Shown piece by piece: positions 5,486 to 13,240 of a stretch of 22,140 nt of DNA. The notes beneath the pieces were generated by a model. The model searched no databases, was not told the DNA's origin, and was given only the letters and a program-made list of their open reading frames with translations. Each line of letters starts with the position of its first letter. The stretch's first letter is position 1. The position numbers were made by a program, and so were the translations under genes. The DNA comes from a virus: positions 1 through 22,140 of IMG/VR virus record IMGVR_UViG_3300027800_000211; one strand, written 5' to 3'.

Positions 5486-5786
5486 ATTCCCGGGGGATTG
5501 GGAAGGCGCCGCCATCACCGTCTTGACAACCGCTGTTTCTGTGGAGCAGTCTCCGTCTTGGAGCTTGAAAACTCTTCAGAGCGGCATGCCGCCCGCGCAC
5601 TCGTGCGATGCGGCTATTTTCATGCCCGGATTCCGTCCGGCGCATCCCCTTTGCCGGGGGTCGGATAATACAATACCCGCAAGGGGAACATTCCGGCCTG
5701 CCTCTGACAGGTTTTCAGCCCCCGGCGCCAGGGCGGTCATGAAAAGCCTCCCTGCGTCGGCAATGCCGTCAGAGGAGGCTTGCGTC
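5486..5786. other. structured gap before the antirepressor-like gene
   Basis: I see no convincing gene in this 301-bp stretch, although the rightward frame stays open throughout it. It holds several self-complementary pieces: GCGGCATGCCGC at 5582-5593, a CCGG-rich fold around 5630-5690 and the hairpin at 5744-5781. The layout, a structured open frame running into an early regulator gene, recalls the region of satellite phage P4 that yields its small immunity RNA. A small regulatory RNA is possible but unproven. Confidence 0.35.
5744..5781 (+). promoter_or_regulatory. hairpin covering the ribosome binding site of the next gene
   Basis: AAGCCTCC (5744-5751) pairs with GGAGGCTT (5774-5781), extended by CTG with CAG across a bulged A and an inner CGGC-AAT-GCCG stem-loop. 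The right arm contains the Shine-Dalgarno sequence GAGGAGG (5772-5778) of the ATG at 5787, so the folded RNA would hide it. An in-frame ATG at 5739 lies just upstream; translation from it would melt the stem. Confidence 0.55.
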
Positions 5787-6593
5787 ATGGACGCAATGCA
5801 ATCGAGCGCGTGCGCGCTCACCACCACCGACATCACCATCATCGACAATGAGCCGCGCGTTACGGACGTGACGCTGGCGGCAGCCTTGGGTTACGCCAAG
5901 GTTCAAGACCTGCGTCAACTTGCAGAGCGTCACCGGGAATCCCTGGAACGGTTTGGCAGAATTTCGACGCACCGTGCGTCGAAAATCGGGCGGGGCCGCC
6001 CCAGCGAAGGAATGGCCTTCAACAAAAAGCAGGCGCTTTATCTGGGCGGTAAGACCGATCTTCCGGCGGGCGTCGAGCTGTTGATCGCCATGGTCGAGGT
6101 GTTCGACGCCGCGACCAAGCCCGCCGCGTCTTCCGTCCCCGATCAAGACTCGTCTCCCTTGGCCCTGCCGATGCGTGGCCAGACGATGACCACCGCCGAC
6201 ATCTTTCACCCGGACGTTCTGGTACAGATCCAGCGGCATGCCCGCTATCTGGCCGAATCATCCATTCCCCGATTGCAGAGCGAGTTGGTTCATCGGCTGA
6301 CCCACGATCTTGCCGGTGGTCGTTTGTGGAATCCCGAGAACGAAATTCTGCGGGTGTCGATCCTCAGTCGGTACAAACCCGGTTCGGAGGACGAAGAACG
6401 CTTCCTGATCGACCAATGGGCTTGGGAGATGGCGCCCGACATTCGCAACGTCGCGATGCGCGAGAACCTGAAAGCGGCGATCACCCCAATCCTGCGCGGT
6501 GCCACGAAAAACGCGGACACCGACAAAGGCCCGGCCAAAGCCGCCTCCGCTCGCAAAGCCATTGCCTCTAACCATGAAGGGGTTGGGCCATGA
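5787..6593 (+). CDS. phage antirepressor-like (Rha/KilA-N-type) protein
   Basis: The 268-residue product has an N-terminal domain (about 15-110) in the style of phage antirepressors: a short strand DITIIDNEPRVTDVTLAAAL, a helical DNA-binding-like part (LRQLAERHRESLERFG) and the MAFNKKQALYLGGKTDLPAG segment before a long helix. The C-terminal half has no motif I can name. Such proteins bind DNA or repressors and tip the phage towards lytic growth. This would suit a repressor lacking a self-cleavage domain. The ATG at 5787 has a strong ribosome binding site held in a hairpin; an in-frame ATG at 5739 is the alternative. It overlaps the methyltransferase start by 4 bp. Confidence 0.55.
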   Translation: MDAMQSSACALTTTDITIIDNEPRVTDVTLAAALGYAKVQDLRQLAERHRESLERFGRISTHRASKIGRGRPSEGMAFNKKQALYLGGKTDLPAGVELLIAMVEVFDAATKPAASSVPDQDSSPLALPMRGQTMTTADIFHPDVLVQIQRHARYLAESSIPRLQSELVHRLTHDLAGGRLWNPENEILRVSILSRYKPGSEDEERFLIDQWAWEMAPDIRNVAMRENLKAAITPILRGATKNADTDKGPAKAASARKAIASNHEGVGP

Positions 6594-8332
6594 TCGCCGC
6601 GCAAGAGACCCTTTTCTCTGCGCCGATGGCGGCGCGTGGGACGGGAGTGAAGATCAATCGCGCTGGCCGTCGGGGCGCTGCGTCGAGCACGCTCCCTAAA
6701 ATTCAGCAGTGGGCGCTGGACGACGCCATCACCGTGGTCCTGTTCGCCGGGCTGGGCGGGGCGTGCCAAGGCCTGGAAGAAGCCGGCATGCCGGTGAACG
6801 TGGCGAACAACCATGATGAGGTGGCCATCGCCGCGCACCAGGCGCTGCACCCGCACACGAAGCACATTCGCGGCGACATCTTCGACGTCGATCCGATCCA
6901 GGCGACGGGTGGTCGACGCGTCAAGGTTCTCTGGGCCAGCCCGGATTGTCGGGACCATTCGGTCGCCAAGGGCGGCGCGCCGCGTTCCGCCCGCGTGCGC
7001 TCGCTCCCCTGGCAGGTCTGCCGGTGGGCCGGAAAAACCAGACCGTCGGTGATCTTCATCGAGAACGTCCGGGAGATTCGCGGCTGGGGTCCGCTGGTAG
7101 CCAAGCGCGACAAGGCGACCGGGCGCGTGTTGAAGCTGGACGGCGCCGTGGCCGCGAAGGGCGAGCGGGTTCCGCGCGAGCAACAGCAGCTCGTAAGGGA
7201 CAAGGCGCGGCAGGGCCGGACCTTTCGCCGCTTTGTCAGCCATCTGAAAGAACTTGGCGCGGCCTATGATGATCGTGACCTGAATTGCGCCGATTACGGC
7301 GTGCCGACCGCCCGCCGTCGCTATTTCGGGGTCGCGCGCTTTGATGGTCAGCCAATCCGCTGGCCGGAACGCACCCACGCGCCGCGCGAAGAGGCGGCGG
7401 CGTTGGGGTTGCTGCCCTGGGCGTCGGCGGCGTCCATCATCGACTGGTCGCAGCCGATGACGAGTATCTTCGAGCGCCGGAAGCCGTTGGCGCCCGCCAC
7501 GTTGAAGCGGGTGGCCAGTGGCCTGAAGCGGTTCGTTCTTGAAACGCAAGCGCCATTCATCGTCCCGCTTTGCCATACGAAAAGCGGCTCCCGCGTTCGC
7601 GACGGAAGACAGCCCCTGCCGACCATAACCACGGCAAAGGGTGGGGAAATGGCTGTTGCGAGCGCGTTTTTAACGATCTTCAACGAGAACAGCCACGGTC
7701 AAAAGCCGGATGAGCCGATCCAAACCATTATGGCGGGCGCGCCGCGCTTTGGCTTGGTCGCTGCTTTCATGGCGCAGCACAACACGGGCTTGGTCGGTCA
7801 TGAGATAGGCGACGCCCTGTCCACGCTGACGACGGCGGGAACTCAGCAGCAAGTTGCGGCGGCGTACCTGGCTGAACTGCGCGGCACATCGACCGCCATG
7901 GATGTTGCTGCGCCCGTGCCGACGCAGACCGCTGGCGGGTTCCACACCGCTGCCGTCGCGGCCTTTCTGACCAAGTATTACGGCGCGTCGGCTGACGGCC
8001 AAGACTGCCGGGACGCCCTGCATTCCCTGTCCACCCGCGACCGTTTCGGCGTCGTCACCGTGACGATCCAGGGTCAGCCCTACGCCGTGACTGATATCCG
8101 CATGCGGATGCTGGCCCCGGCGGAAGCCGCAGCGGCCCACGAGCTGGAGTTGCCGAAATCCATTTGGATCGAGGTCAAGGGGCGTGACGGAAGCGCCGTC
8201 TGGATCGAGCGCGCCCTCACCAAAACCGAACAAATGCGCCTGATCGGCAACAGCGTGCCAAAGCGCATGGCCCGGCTGCTGGCGGTCGCCAACGACGTCC
8301 ACGCCCTGAACCGCCAGATGGCGGCGGAGTGA
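6590..8332 (+). CDS. DNA (cytosine-5-)-methyltransferase
   Basis: The 580-residue enzyme transfers a methyl group from S-adenosylmethionine to cytosine C5 in DNA. Motif I is FAGLGGA (52-58), motif IV is SPDC with the catalytic Cys at 120, motif VI is ENV (158-160), motif VIII is ARRRYF (241-246), and motif X is GNSVPKRMARL near the C-terminus. Motif IV departs from the usual PPCQ and has Arg after the Cys. The region between motifs VIII and X is long and consists of about five degenerate repeats with PLPTITT/ALSTLTT-type cores. The gene starts in a 4-bp overlap with the antirepressor-like gene and is followed by an adenine methyltransferase-like gene. It probably protects phage DNA from restriction. 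No matching restriction enzyme is seen. Confidence 0.93.
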   Translation: MIAAQETLFSAPMAARGTGVKINRAGRRGAASSTLPKIQQWALDDAITVVLFAGLGGACQGLEEAGMPVNVANNHDEVAIAAHQALHPHTKHIRGDIFDVDPIQATGGRRVKVLWASPDCRDHSVAKGGAPRSARVRSLPWQVCRWAGKTRPSVIFIENVREIRGWGPLVAKRDKATGRVLKLDGAVAAKGERVPREQQQLVRDKARQGRTFRRFVSHLKELGAAYDDRDLNCADYGVPTARRRYFGVARFDGQPIRWPERTHAPREEAAALGLLPWASAASIIDWSQPMTSIFERRKPLAPATLKRVASGLKRFVLETQAPFIVPLCHTKSGSRVRDGRQPLPTITTAKGGEMAVASAFLTIFNENSHGQKPDEPIQTIMAGAPRFGLVAAFMAQHNTGLVGHEIGDALSTLTTAGTQQQVAAAYLAELRGTSTAMDVAAPVPTQTAGGFHTAAVAAFLTKYYGASADGQDCRDALHSLSTRDRFGVVTVTIQGQPYAVTDIRMRMLAPAEAAAAHELELPKSIWIEVKGRDGSAVWIERALTKTEQMRLIGNSVPKRMARLLAVANDVHALNRQMAAE

Positions 8333-8338
8333 TCCGAG

Positions 8339-9109
8339 ATGCAGAACCGCACTCATGCCGTGATGGCGCAAAGAACCGAAGCGCGCGACAGCTTGGACGA
8401 CTTCCCCACGCCTCCTTGGGGAACGCGGGCGCTGACCGAGCATGTGCTTTACCGAAAGGACGTGCCGTTTCGTCTGCCGCCTCTGGAGGAACTGGCCGCG
8501 TGGGATCCAGCCGCCAACCGTGGCCACATGGTGCGCCCGCTGCGTGAGTCCTTCGGGTCCGTCATCGCAAGCGACGTCCACGATTATGGCGTTGGGTTCC
8601 CGGTGTCGGATTTCCTGTGGCCGGACGCCCCGCTTGTGAGGCCCGATCTGGTCATCACGAACCCGCCGTTTCGGCTGGCGACGGATTTTGTCCGCCGGTC
8701 GATGCAGGTGTCACGCCTGGGCTGCGCGATGCTGGTGCGCGGGACCTGGATGGAGACGATTGAGCGCTTCAACCTGTTCGCCGACTGCCCCCCGGCGCTG
8801 ATCGCCCAGTTCGCGGAACGCCTGCCGCTGATTGGCGGGTATCTGGCCCGAGAGGCGAGCAGCGCCACCGCCTACGCCTGGGTTGTCTTCCTGCATGGTC
8901 AGACGGATACGCGCTGGCGTCACATCCCGCCCTGCCGCCGCGACCTTGAGCGCCCGGACGATTACCCGGCCTGGGAAGATCAAGCGCGCCTTCTCAGCGC
9001 TGGCCAACTCCAGGGCCTGCTGGACCGCCACACGGACGAAACGTCCAAAGCCAAACCGCACATGCCCGAAACCATCATCCGCGCCGAACTGGCGCGTCGG
9101 GAGTCCTGA
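8339..9109 (+). CDS. phage N6-adenine methyltransferase-like protein
   Basis: The 256-residue product has DFPTPPW at 21-27, typical of phage adenine methyltransferases, a cofactor-site-like DPAANRG at 56-62 in place of the usual DPxxGxG, and the catalytic NPPF at 108-111. It would methylate adenine N6 in DNA. The motif I variant keeps Pro and Gly but lacks the usual Cys/Gly pair, so activity should not be assumed. It follows the cytosine methyltransferase by 6 bp and belongs to the same cluster. Confidence 0.8.
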   Translation: MQNRTHAVMAQRTEARDSLDDFPTPPWGTRALTEHVLYRKDVPFRLPPLEELAAWDPAANRGHMVRPLRESFGSVIASDVHDYGVGFPVSDFLWPDAPLVRPDLVITNPPFRLATDFVRRSMQVSRLGCAMLVRGTWMETIERFNLFADCPPALIAQFAERLPLIGGYLAREASSATAYAWVVFLHGQTDTRWRHIPPCRRDLERPDDYPAWEDQARLLSAGQLQGLLDRHTDETSKAKPHMPETIIRAELARRES

Positions 9110-9110
9110 C

Positions 9111-10259
9111 ATGACGAACGACATCCAACACCCCCAGGCGCAGGCGACTGACGCCCAGGACGCACGCCACACCATCGACAAAGTGACGGGCGATCCAGCT
9201 TTCGCCTCTTTCGAGATTCCCAAGGGCCTGCACCCCAACACTGCCACGCTGGTCCGCGACTTTGCCGAGGCGATGGCGAAGAAGCTCCGCGCCTCCGAGA
9301 TCAAGTATGGCTGGACGGCCAACTGGATGCGCAAGGGCTGGCGTGACGGACTGGCGGTCGAGTTGCTGCGCTACGTCCACAAGGGCGACCCCATCGACGT
9401 GGCCGCCTATGCCGCCTTCGCTTGGTTCCATGGGTGGAGCGTCGCCCCGGTCGCTGCGTCCGCCACATATGGCGGGCAGGTGGCGATCATTGCTCCCTAC
9501 ACCGACGAAGAAGGACTCCTCGATCCGGACATGGTCGGTCTGGTCATGCTCGCCATCGGTCGCCCCGACGAACTCGCTGAGCATGTGCTCGACCGTATCC
9601 CGGCTGGCGCTGCTGATATAATCCGACAGCACTCCGAAGCGCAGGCGACGGAGATCGTGCGGCTAAAGGACGCCCTCGAAGCGGATTACGACTTGGTGAC
9701 GCGGGAGCTGGCCGAGCGGACGGCTGAATTCGTTGCCATGAAGGACCGCGCCATCAAGGCCGAAGCGCCGCTTGCGGCCCTTTCGGGTTGGAAGCTGGTT
9801 CCGATCACACCGACGCAAGACATGCTGATGGCTGGTGTTGACCGGCCCCAGCCCGATCCGGCTGATCCCCGCGATCACGAATGGGGAGGGATGTACCGGG
9901 CGATTTACGGCGCGATGCTGGGGGCTTCTCCGTCCCCTGATCGTGTCGTGACGGCGCTGGCCCAGATCGACCGGGCGCTTGGTCAAGGTGAAGCTGTCGC
10001 GACGAACTGTGTCGTTGCAGACATCGACAAGCACAAGCTCGCCCTTCTGGCGCAAATCCCCGGACTGATCGGCCAAGACATGGCGGAACAGGAATTTGCC
10101 CCGGTGATGAGCAACCGGATTTGGAGCGTCCTGGCCGAGATGCCTGACATGGTCGAGATGCACCAGCGGTTTGCGCCAATCGTCAACGGCTGTCTGGGCG
10201 TTGGGTTCGTTCGGCTTACCGATGCCGGTCGGGCCGCGATTTCAGAGGGAGCGCAGTGA
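9111..10259 (+). CDS. dATP/dGTP diphosphohydrolase-like phage protein
   Basis: This 382-residue protein is modular. Residues 48-110 resemble the N-terminal domain of phage dATP/dGTP diphosphohydrolases (MazG-like): KKLRASEIKYGW, then the RKGWRDGLAVELLRYVHKGD block and DVAAYAAFAWFHGWS. Residues 175-220 form a likely coiled coil (LKDALEADYDLVTRELAERT). From 227 on, WKLVPITPTQDMLMAG and YRAIYGAML match a C-terminal module shared by many phage proteins. The first domain in related proteins removes pyrophosphate from purine dNTPs and can reshape the nucleotide pool. The metal-binding acidic residues could not be checked by eye. It starts 2 bp after the previous gene and ends in a TGATG overlap with the next. 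Confidence 0.6.
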   Translation: MTNDIQHPQAQATDAQDARHTIDKVTGDPAFASFEIPKGLHPNTATLVRDFAEAMAKKLRASEIKYGWTANWMRKGWRDGLAVELLRYVHKGDPIDVAAYAAFAWFHGWSVAPVAASATYGGQVAIIAPYTDEEGLLDPDMVGLVMLAIGRPDELAEHVLDRIPAGAADIIRQHSEAQATEIVRLKDALEADYDLVTRELAERTAEFVAMKDRAIKAEAPLAALSGWKLVPITPTQDMLMAGVDRPQPDPADPRDHEWGGMYRAIYGAMLGASPSPDRVVTALAQIDRALGQGEAVATNCVVADIDKHKLALLAQIPGLIGQDMAEQEFAPVMSNRIWSVLAEMPDMVEMHQRFAPIVNGCLGVGFVRLTDAGRAAISEGAQ

Positions 10260-10858
10260 TGGCCGACAACACGATAACTCTACTGCCCTGCCCGATGTGC
10301 GGCAACCGGGGAATCTTCGTGGAACGCGAAGACCTGTGCGCCTACCAAGCGCGTTGCGATGACTGCGGCGCTCGCGGCCCCGTCGTGGAGCATGGCGATT
10401 ACATCGAGGATGACGGTCGTGGCGTTGACGCCGCCCGTGCCGCCTGGAACCGCCGCCACCCCCAGGACAACGAGACCAAGATCGCGGCGGAGCAGGTGGC
10501 TCCCGTCGCGTGGCTGTGCGAAGACCAAATCCTCCCGGGCCGCAACATCACGCAGGATTCCCACCACGCAGAACGGAGAGCAGCGGCGCTGCACGAAGGC
10601 AAGCCCGCATGGCGCGTTACGCCGCTCTATGCCGCCCCGCCCGCGTCTGCGTGGGTGTCGATTGCCGAGGCCCCCAAGGATGAAGGCCTGGTGCGGGTTG
10701 GATGGCCCGGAGGATCGTGCAACAGCGTTTACGGCATTGCCTACGTTGATGAACTCCGGGTCGAAGGCTGGTTGGACGACGACGACCTTCTGCTGACGCC
10801 GCAGCCAACGTTTTATCACCCGTACCCCGCACCTCCGGGCGCAGAGGGCGGGCGATGA
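10259..10858 (+). CDS. Lar-like zinc-ribbon protein with DUF551-like C-terminus
   Basis: The 199-residue product begins with a zinc ribbon, CPMCG (Cys11, Cys14) and CDDCG (Cys33, Cys36), ending in AARAAWNRRH, as in Lar-type restriction alleviation proteins. A middle module (PVAWLCEDQ to RVTPLYAAPP) and a C-terminal segment starting WVSIAEAPKDEGLVRVGWPG resemble the modular phage add-ons of the DUF551 type. Lar proteins moderate host type I restriction, often by favouring methylation of phage DNA. Here it lies among three methyltransferase-like genes. ATG 10259 is chosen over GTG 10256 for its TGATG overlap. The zinc ribbon is clear; the function is by family analogy. Confidence 0.65.
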   Translation: MADNTITLLPCPMCGNRGIFVEREDLCAYQARCDDCGARGPVVEHGDYIEDDGRGVDAARAAWNRRHPQDNETKIAAEQVAPVAWLCEDQILPGRNITQDSHHAERRAAALHEGKPAWRVTPLYAAPPASAWVSIAEAPKDEGLVRVGWPGGSCNSVYGIAYVDELRVEGWLDDDDLLLTPQPTFYHPYPAPPGAEGGR

Positions 10859-11364
10859 GGCTGAAACGCGTTCTCGACCCATGCTGCGGAAGCCGCATGA
10901 TGTGGCTCAACAAAGAAAATCAGGATGTTGTTTTTGGAGATTGTCGCTCCGAAACCATCATCGTTACTGACCGCTCACATGGAAACGCCAGCGGCACCCG
11001 CAAGCTTCTTATCGAACCCGACACGCTTCTTGACTTTACTGCGCTGCCTTTCAATGACGGGACTTTTAAGCTGGTTGCGTTTGACCCCCCGCATTTGGTG
11101 AAAGCCGGGCCAAAAAGCTGGTTGGCAGCCAAATATGGAAAGCTGTCCGAAGACTGGCAGGACGACTTGCGCAAGGGCTTCGCAGAGTGCTTCCGCGTAC
11201 TTGATGACCATGGCGTGCTGGTCTTCAAGTGGAATGAGACGCAAGTGAAGCTGCGGGAAGTTCTCGATTTGGCTCCTGTCGCTCCACTTTTCGGTCATCC
11301 GTCCGGGCGGAAGGGACTGACCCACTGGCTCGTTTTCATGAAGCCGTCGCGCCCGAAGGACTGA
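10855..11364 (+). CDS. SAM-dependent methyltransferase-like phage protein
   Basis: The 169-residue product carries DPCCGSR at residues 8-14 (cofactor-binding motif I) and FDPPH at 76-80 (motif IV of amino-methyltransferases), with the C-terminal strand pair VLVFKWNE and THWLVFMK. This matches small class I methyltransferases found in phage early regions; the substrate may be DNA adenine or cytosine N4, but it is not shown. The gene is visibly richer in A and T than its neighbours (for example around 10910-10930 and 11040-11070), suggesting separate acquisition. It overlaps the Lar-like gene by 4 bp. Confidence 0.75.
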   Translation: MRLKRVLDPCCGSRMMWLNKENQDVVFGDCRSETIIVTDRSHGNASGTRKLLIEPDTLLDFTALPFNDGTFKLVAFDPPHLVKAGPKSWLAAKYGKLSEDWQDDLRKGFAECFRVLDDHGVLVFKWNETQVKLREVLDLAPVAPLFGHPSGRKGLTHWLVFMKPSRPKD

Positions 11365-11368
11365 ACCC

Positions 11369-12079
11369 ATGACTGAACCCTGCATCATCGAAACCCCGTG
11401 GGGCGTTGACGTCGAGGCGCTGGCCCGGCGTGACGATCAAGGCTGTCCGGTGATGACGTATGGCCATCCGGCGCTGGCCATCGTCTGGGGCATCCATTCG
11501 CCGGAACAGCGCGCCAGCTTCGTTCTGGACGCGGAGGACGCCGAACGGAACGGCGCGGCCCCTGACGCTCTGCACGCCCTGGTTATCCGCTATGCCGGAC
11601 GACAGGCGCAGCGGATCAAACTGCCGCCGCCTTCGCCGCCGCTGTACCCGATCCTGTGCAAGCAGCTCACCAAGCAGGCGTCGCGCGCTCTGGATTCCTG
11701 GTGTCACCGCGTTGCGGATCGCGCGGGTTGGCGCGCCCGCTCCGCTGACCTTCTGGTGCTGCTGGACGTGATGCTGGCCGCTGGCGCTCGCCCTGGCCCG
11801 TCCCGGTGCGAGGAACCGGCGGCGCTGGGGTCTCACATCGCGCGGACCCTGACCGCTGTTCTGGAGCATCTGGGCGACACGGAGGTGACGCGCATTGAGC
11901 AGGCGGCTTTTTACGCCATCACGGACCATCCGAAATGGCGGGCTGTTGGTCGGGAGTGGGCTGGGGATTGCCGGACGACATGGTGGCGGGATTGGATCGC
12001 CGCCCGCCCAGCCTACCGCCGCGCCGCCGAGTTGGCCGGGCTGCACCATGGCGTCCCTGATTGGCTGTGGAGGCTGTGA
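11369..12079 (+). CDS. hypothetical phage protein, 236 residues
   Basis: This is a soluble protein rich in Ala, Arg and Trp. It begins MTEPCIIETPWGVDVEALA, continues with a region around HPALAIVWGIHSPEQRASF and a helical C-terminal half ending in ELAGLHHGVPDWLWRL. No motif or family is recognised. It lies 4 bp after the methyltransferase-like gene and its stop overlaps the start of the DUF1064 gene (TGATG). Confidence 0.6.
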   Translation: MTEPCIIETPWGVDVEALARRDDQGCPVMTYGHPALAIVWGIHSPEQRASFVLDAEDAERNGAAPDALHALVIRYAGRQAQRIKLPPPSPPLYPILCKQLTKQASRALDSWCHRVADRAGWRARSADLLVLLDVMLAAGARPGPSRCEEPAALGSHIARTLTAVLEHLGDTEVTRIEQAAFYAITDHPKWRAVGREWAGDCRTTWWRDWIAARPAYRRAAELAGLHHGVPDWLWRL

Positions 12080-12558
12080 TGGGCGGCGGAAGACACGGGC
12101 GCGGTGTGTCGGTGCTGACGCTTGGCGCGCTGGCTCTGCGGCAGGTTGACGCCTTCCTGTTCGCCGAGCGTGAGCGGGACCGGCTGCGCGCTGAACGGAC
12201 CGGGCAGAAAGCGGCCAAGCCGAACGCCAAGCGGAACAAATACGGGGCGGTTCCGACCGAAGTGGACGGCATCCGCTTCGACAGCAAGGCCGAGGCGACG
12301 CGCTACGCTGAGCTTCGCCTGTTGGAGTGGTCTGGCGAAATCGCCGGGTTGGAGCTTCAGCCCGCGTTCCCCATTGAAATCAACGGCATCCGGGTTGCCG
12401 TTTACATCGCCGATTTCCGCTACCGCGTGGTCGCCACGGGCGTCCAGCGGATTGAGGACGTCAAATCATCTGCCACGCGGACCCCTCTGTACCGGCTGAA
12501 AAAGAAGCTGGTCGAGGCGGCTTACCCTGGCGCCACCATCATTGAGGTTGGGCTATGA
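12079..12558 (+). CDS. DUF1064-family nuclease-like protein
   Basis: The 159-residue product shows the DUF1064 layout: NKYGAVPTEVDGIRFDSKAE, RYAELRLLEWSGEIAGLELQ, YIADFRYRV, IEDVKSSAT and YRLKKKLVEAAYPG, ending in IIEVGL. This is a PD-(D/E)xK-like pattern with candidate active residues in FDSKAE, YIADF and EDVK. Family members are predicted phage endonucleases of the Holliday-junction resolvase type. It precedes the replication genes, where a nuclease for recombination or branch processing would fit. ATG 12079, in a TGATG overlap, is preferred to an in-frame start at 12061. Function is inferred. Confidence 0.75.
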   Translation: MGGGRHGRGVSVLTLGALALRQVDAFLFAERERDRLRAERTGQKAAKPNAKRNKYGAVPTEVDGIRFDSKAEATRYAELRLLEWSGEIAGLELQPAFPIEINGIRVAVYIADFRYRVVATGVQRIEDVKSSATRTPLYRLKKKLVEAAYPGATIIEVGL

Positions 12559-13238
12559 GCACGGGAGGAATCGCCGCTGAGCGGCTGAAATCGTTCGTCA
12601 CGCGGATCCGTAATCTGCGGGCGGAGGTCAAGGGCATCCAGGCGGACGTGAAGGAGGTCTTCGCCGAAGCCAAGGGCACCGGGTTCGACACCAAGATCAT
12701 CCGCCAGATCATCACCTACATGGACAAACGGGAGGAAAACGCCGCCGCCTTGGCAGAGCAAGAGGCTCTGTTCGACCTCTACAAGGAGGCAATGGGCTTT
12801 GGCGAAGGCGCTGGCACGAACCCGGACATCCCGCTCAACCCGCGCCCGGTGAAGGGCAAGGGCAACAAGGGCGCTGCCGATCCCGCTGACGACCAGCAGA
12901 CGGACATTGAGGATCATCTGTCGGGCCGCAAACGCCCCGACGCGCCACCCACGCCCCCCTCAGCCCCCGATGCTGTGACCAAGGATGAAGCCACAGCGCT
13001 GGGGAAGACAGCCGGTGAGGCCGGTGTTCCGCTGGCCGACAACCCGTTTGCCGCAGGCGACCCCAACCGGGCCGCGTGGGATGCTGCGTGGTGTGCGGCG
13101 ACCGGCAGCGACGGCATGGACCTGCCGCCCGAGTTGCGGCGCGGTGGCGCGAAGAAGGGCGGCAAGAAGCCGGGCAAGCCGGGCGGCTCCGCGTCCGGCT
13201 CATCCGGTGGTGATGACGCGACGGGCGGAGAGGGTTGA
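12555..13238 (+). CDS. GapR (DUF2312)-domain protein with RMF-like tail
   Basis: Residues 5-80 match GapR/DUF2312: AAERLKSFVTRIRNLRAEVK, IQADVKEVFAEAKGTGFDTK, then IIRQIITYMDK and EQEALFDLYKEAMG. GapR is a chromosome-structuring protein of Alphaproteobacteria that binds overtwisted, A+T-rich DNA ahead of replication forks and stimulates topoisomerases. A disordered linker follows, then NPFAAGDPNRAAWDAAW at 163-179, which resembles the short ribosome-modulation-factor-like motif found in phage proteins. The tail is a Gly/Lys/Ser-rich stretch. Free-standing GapR is about 80-90 residues, so this 227-residue form is a fusion. It sits at the start of the replication block. It overlaps the DUF1064 gene by 4 bp. 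Confidence 0.8.
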   Translation: MSTGGIAAERLKSFVTRIRNLRAEVKGIQADVKEVFAEAKGTGFDTKIIRQIITYMDKREENAAALAEQEALFDLYKEAMGFGEGAGTNPDIPLNPRPVKGKGNKGAADPADDQQTDIEDHLSGRKRPDAPPTPPSAPDAVTKDEATALGKTAGEAGVPLADNPFAAGDPNRAAWDAAWCAATGSDGMDLPPELRRGGAKKGGKKPGKPGGSASGSSGGDDATGGEG

Positions 13239-13240
13239 CC

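Noticed and set aside
5523-5550. Promoter from the perfect -35 box TTGACA at 5523-5528
   Set aside because: No acceptable -10 box lies 16-18 bp downstream.
4554-5786. Rightward open frame that continues into the antirepressor-like gene (679 codons in all)
   Set aside because: The first two thirds run antisense to the well-supported brnT-brnA-higA genes and across their promoter; only the part from 5787 (or 5739) looks like protein.
6290-7576. Leftward open frame of 428 codons opposite the cytosine methyltransferase
   Set aside because: Same reason: antisense shadow of a gene with full catalytic motifs.
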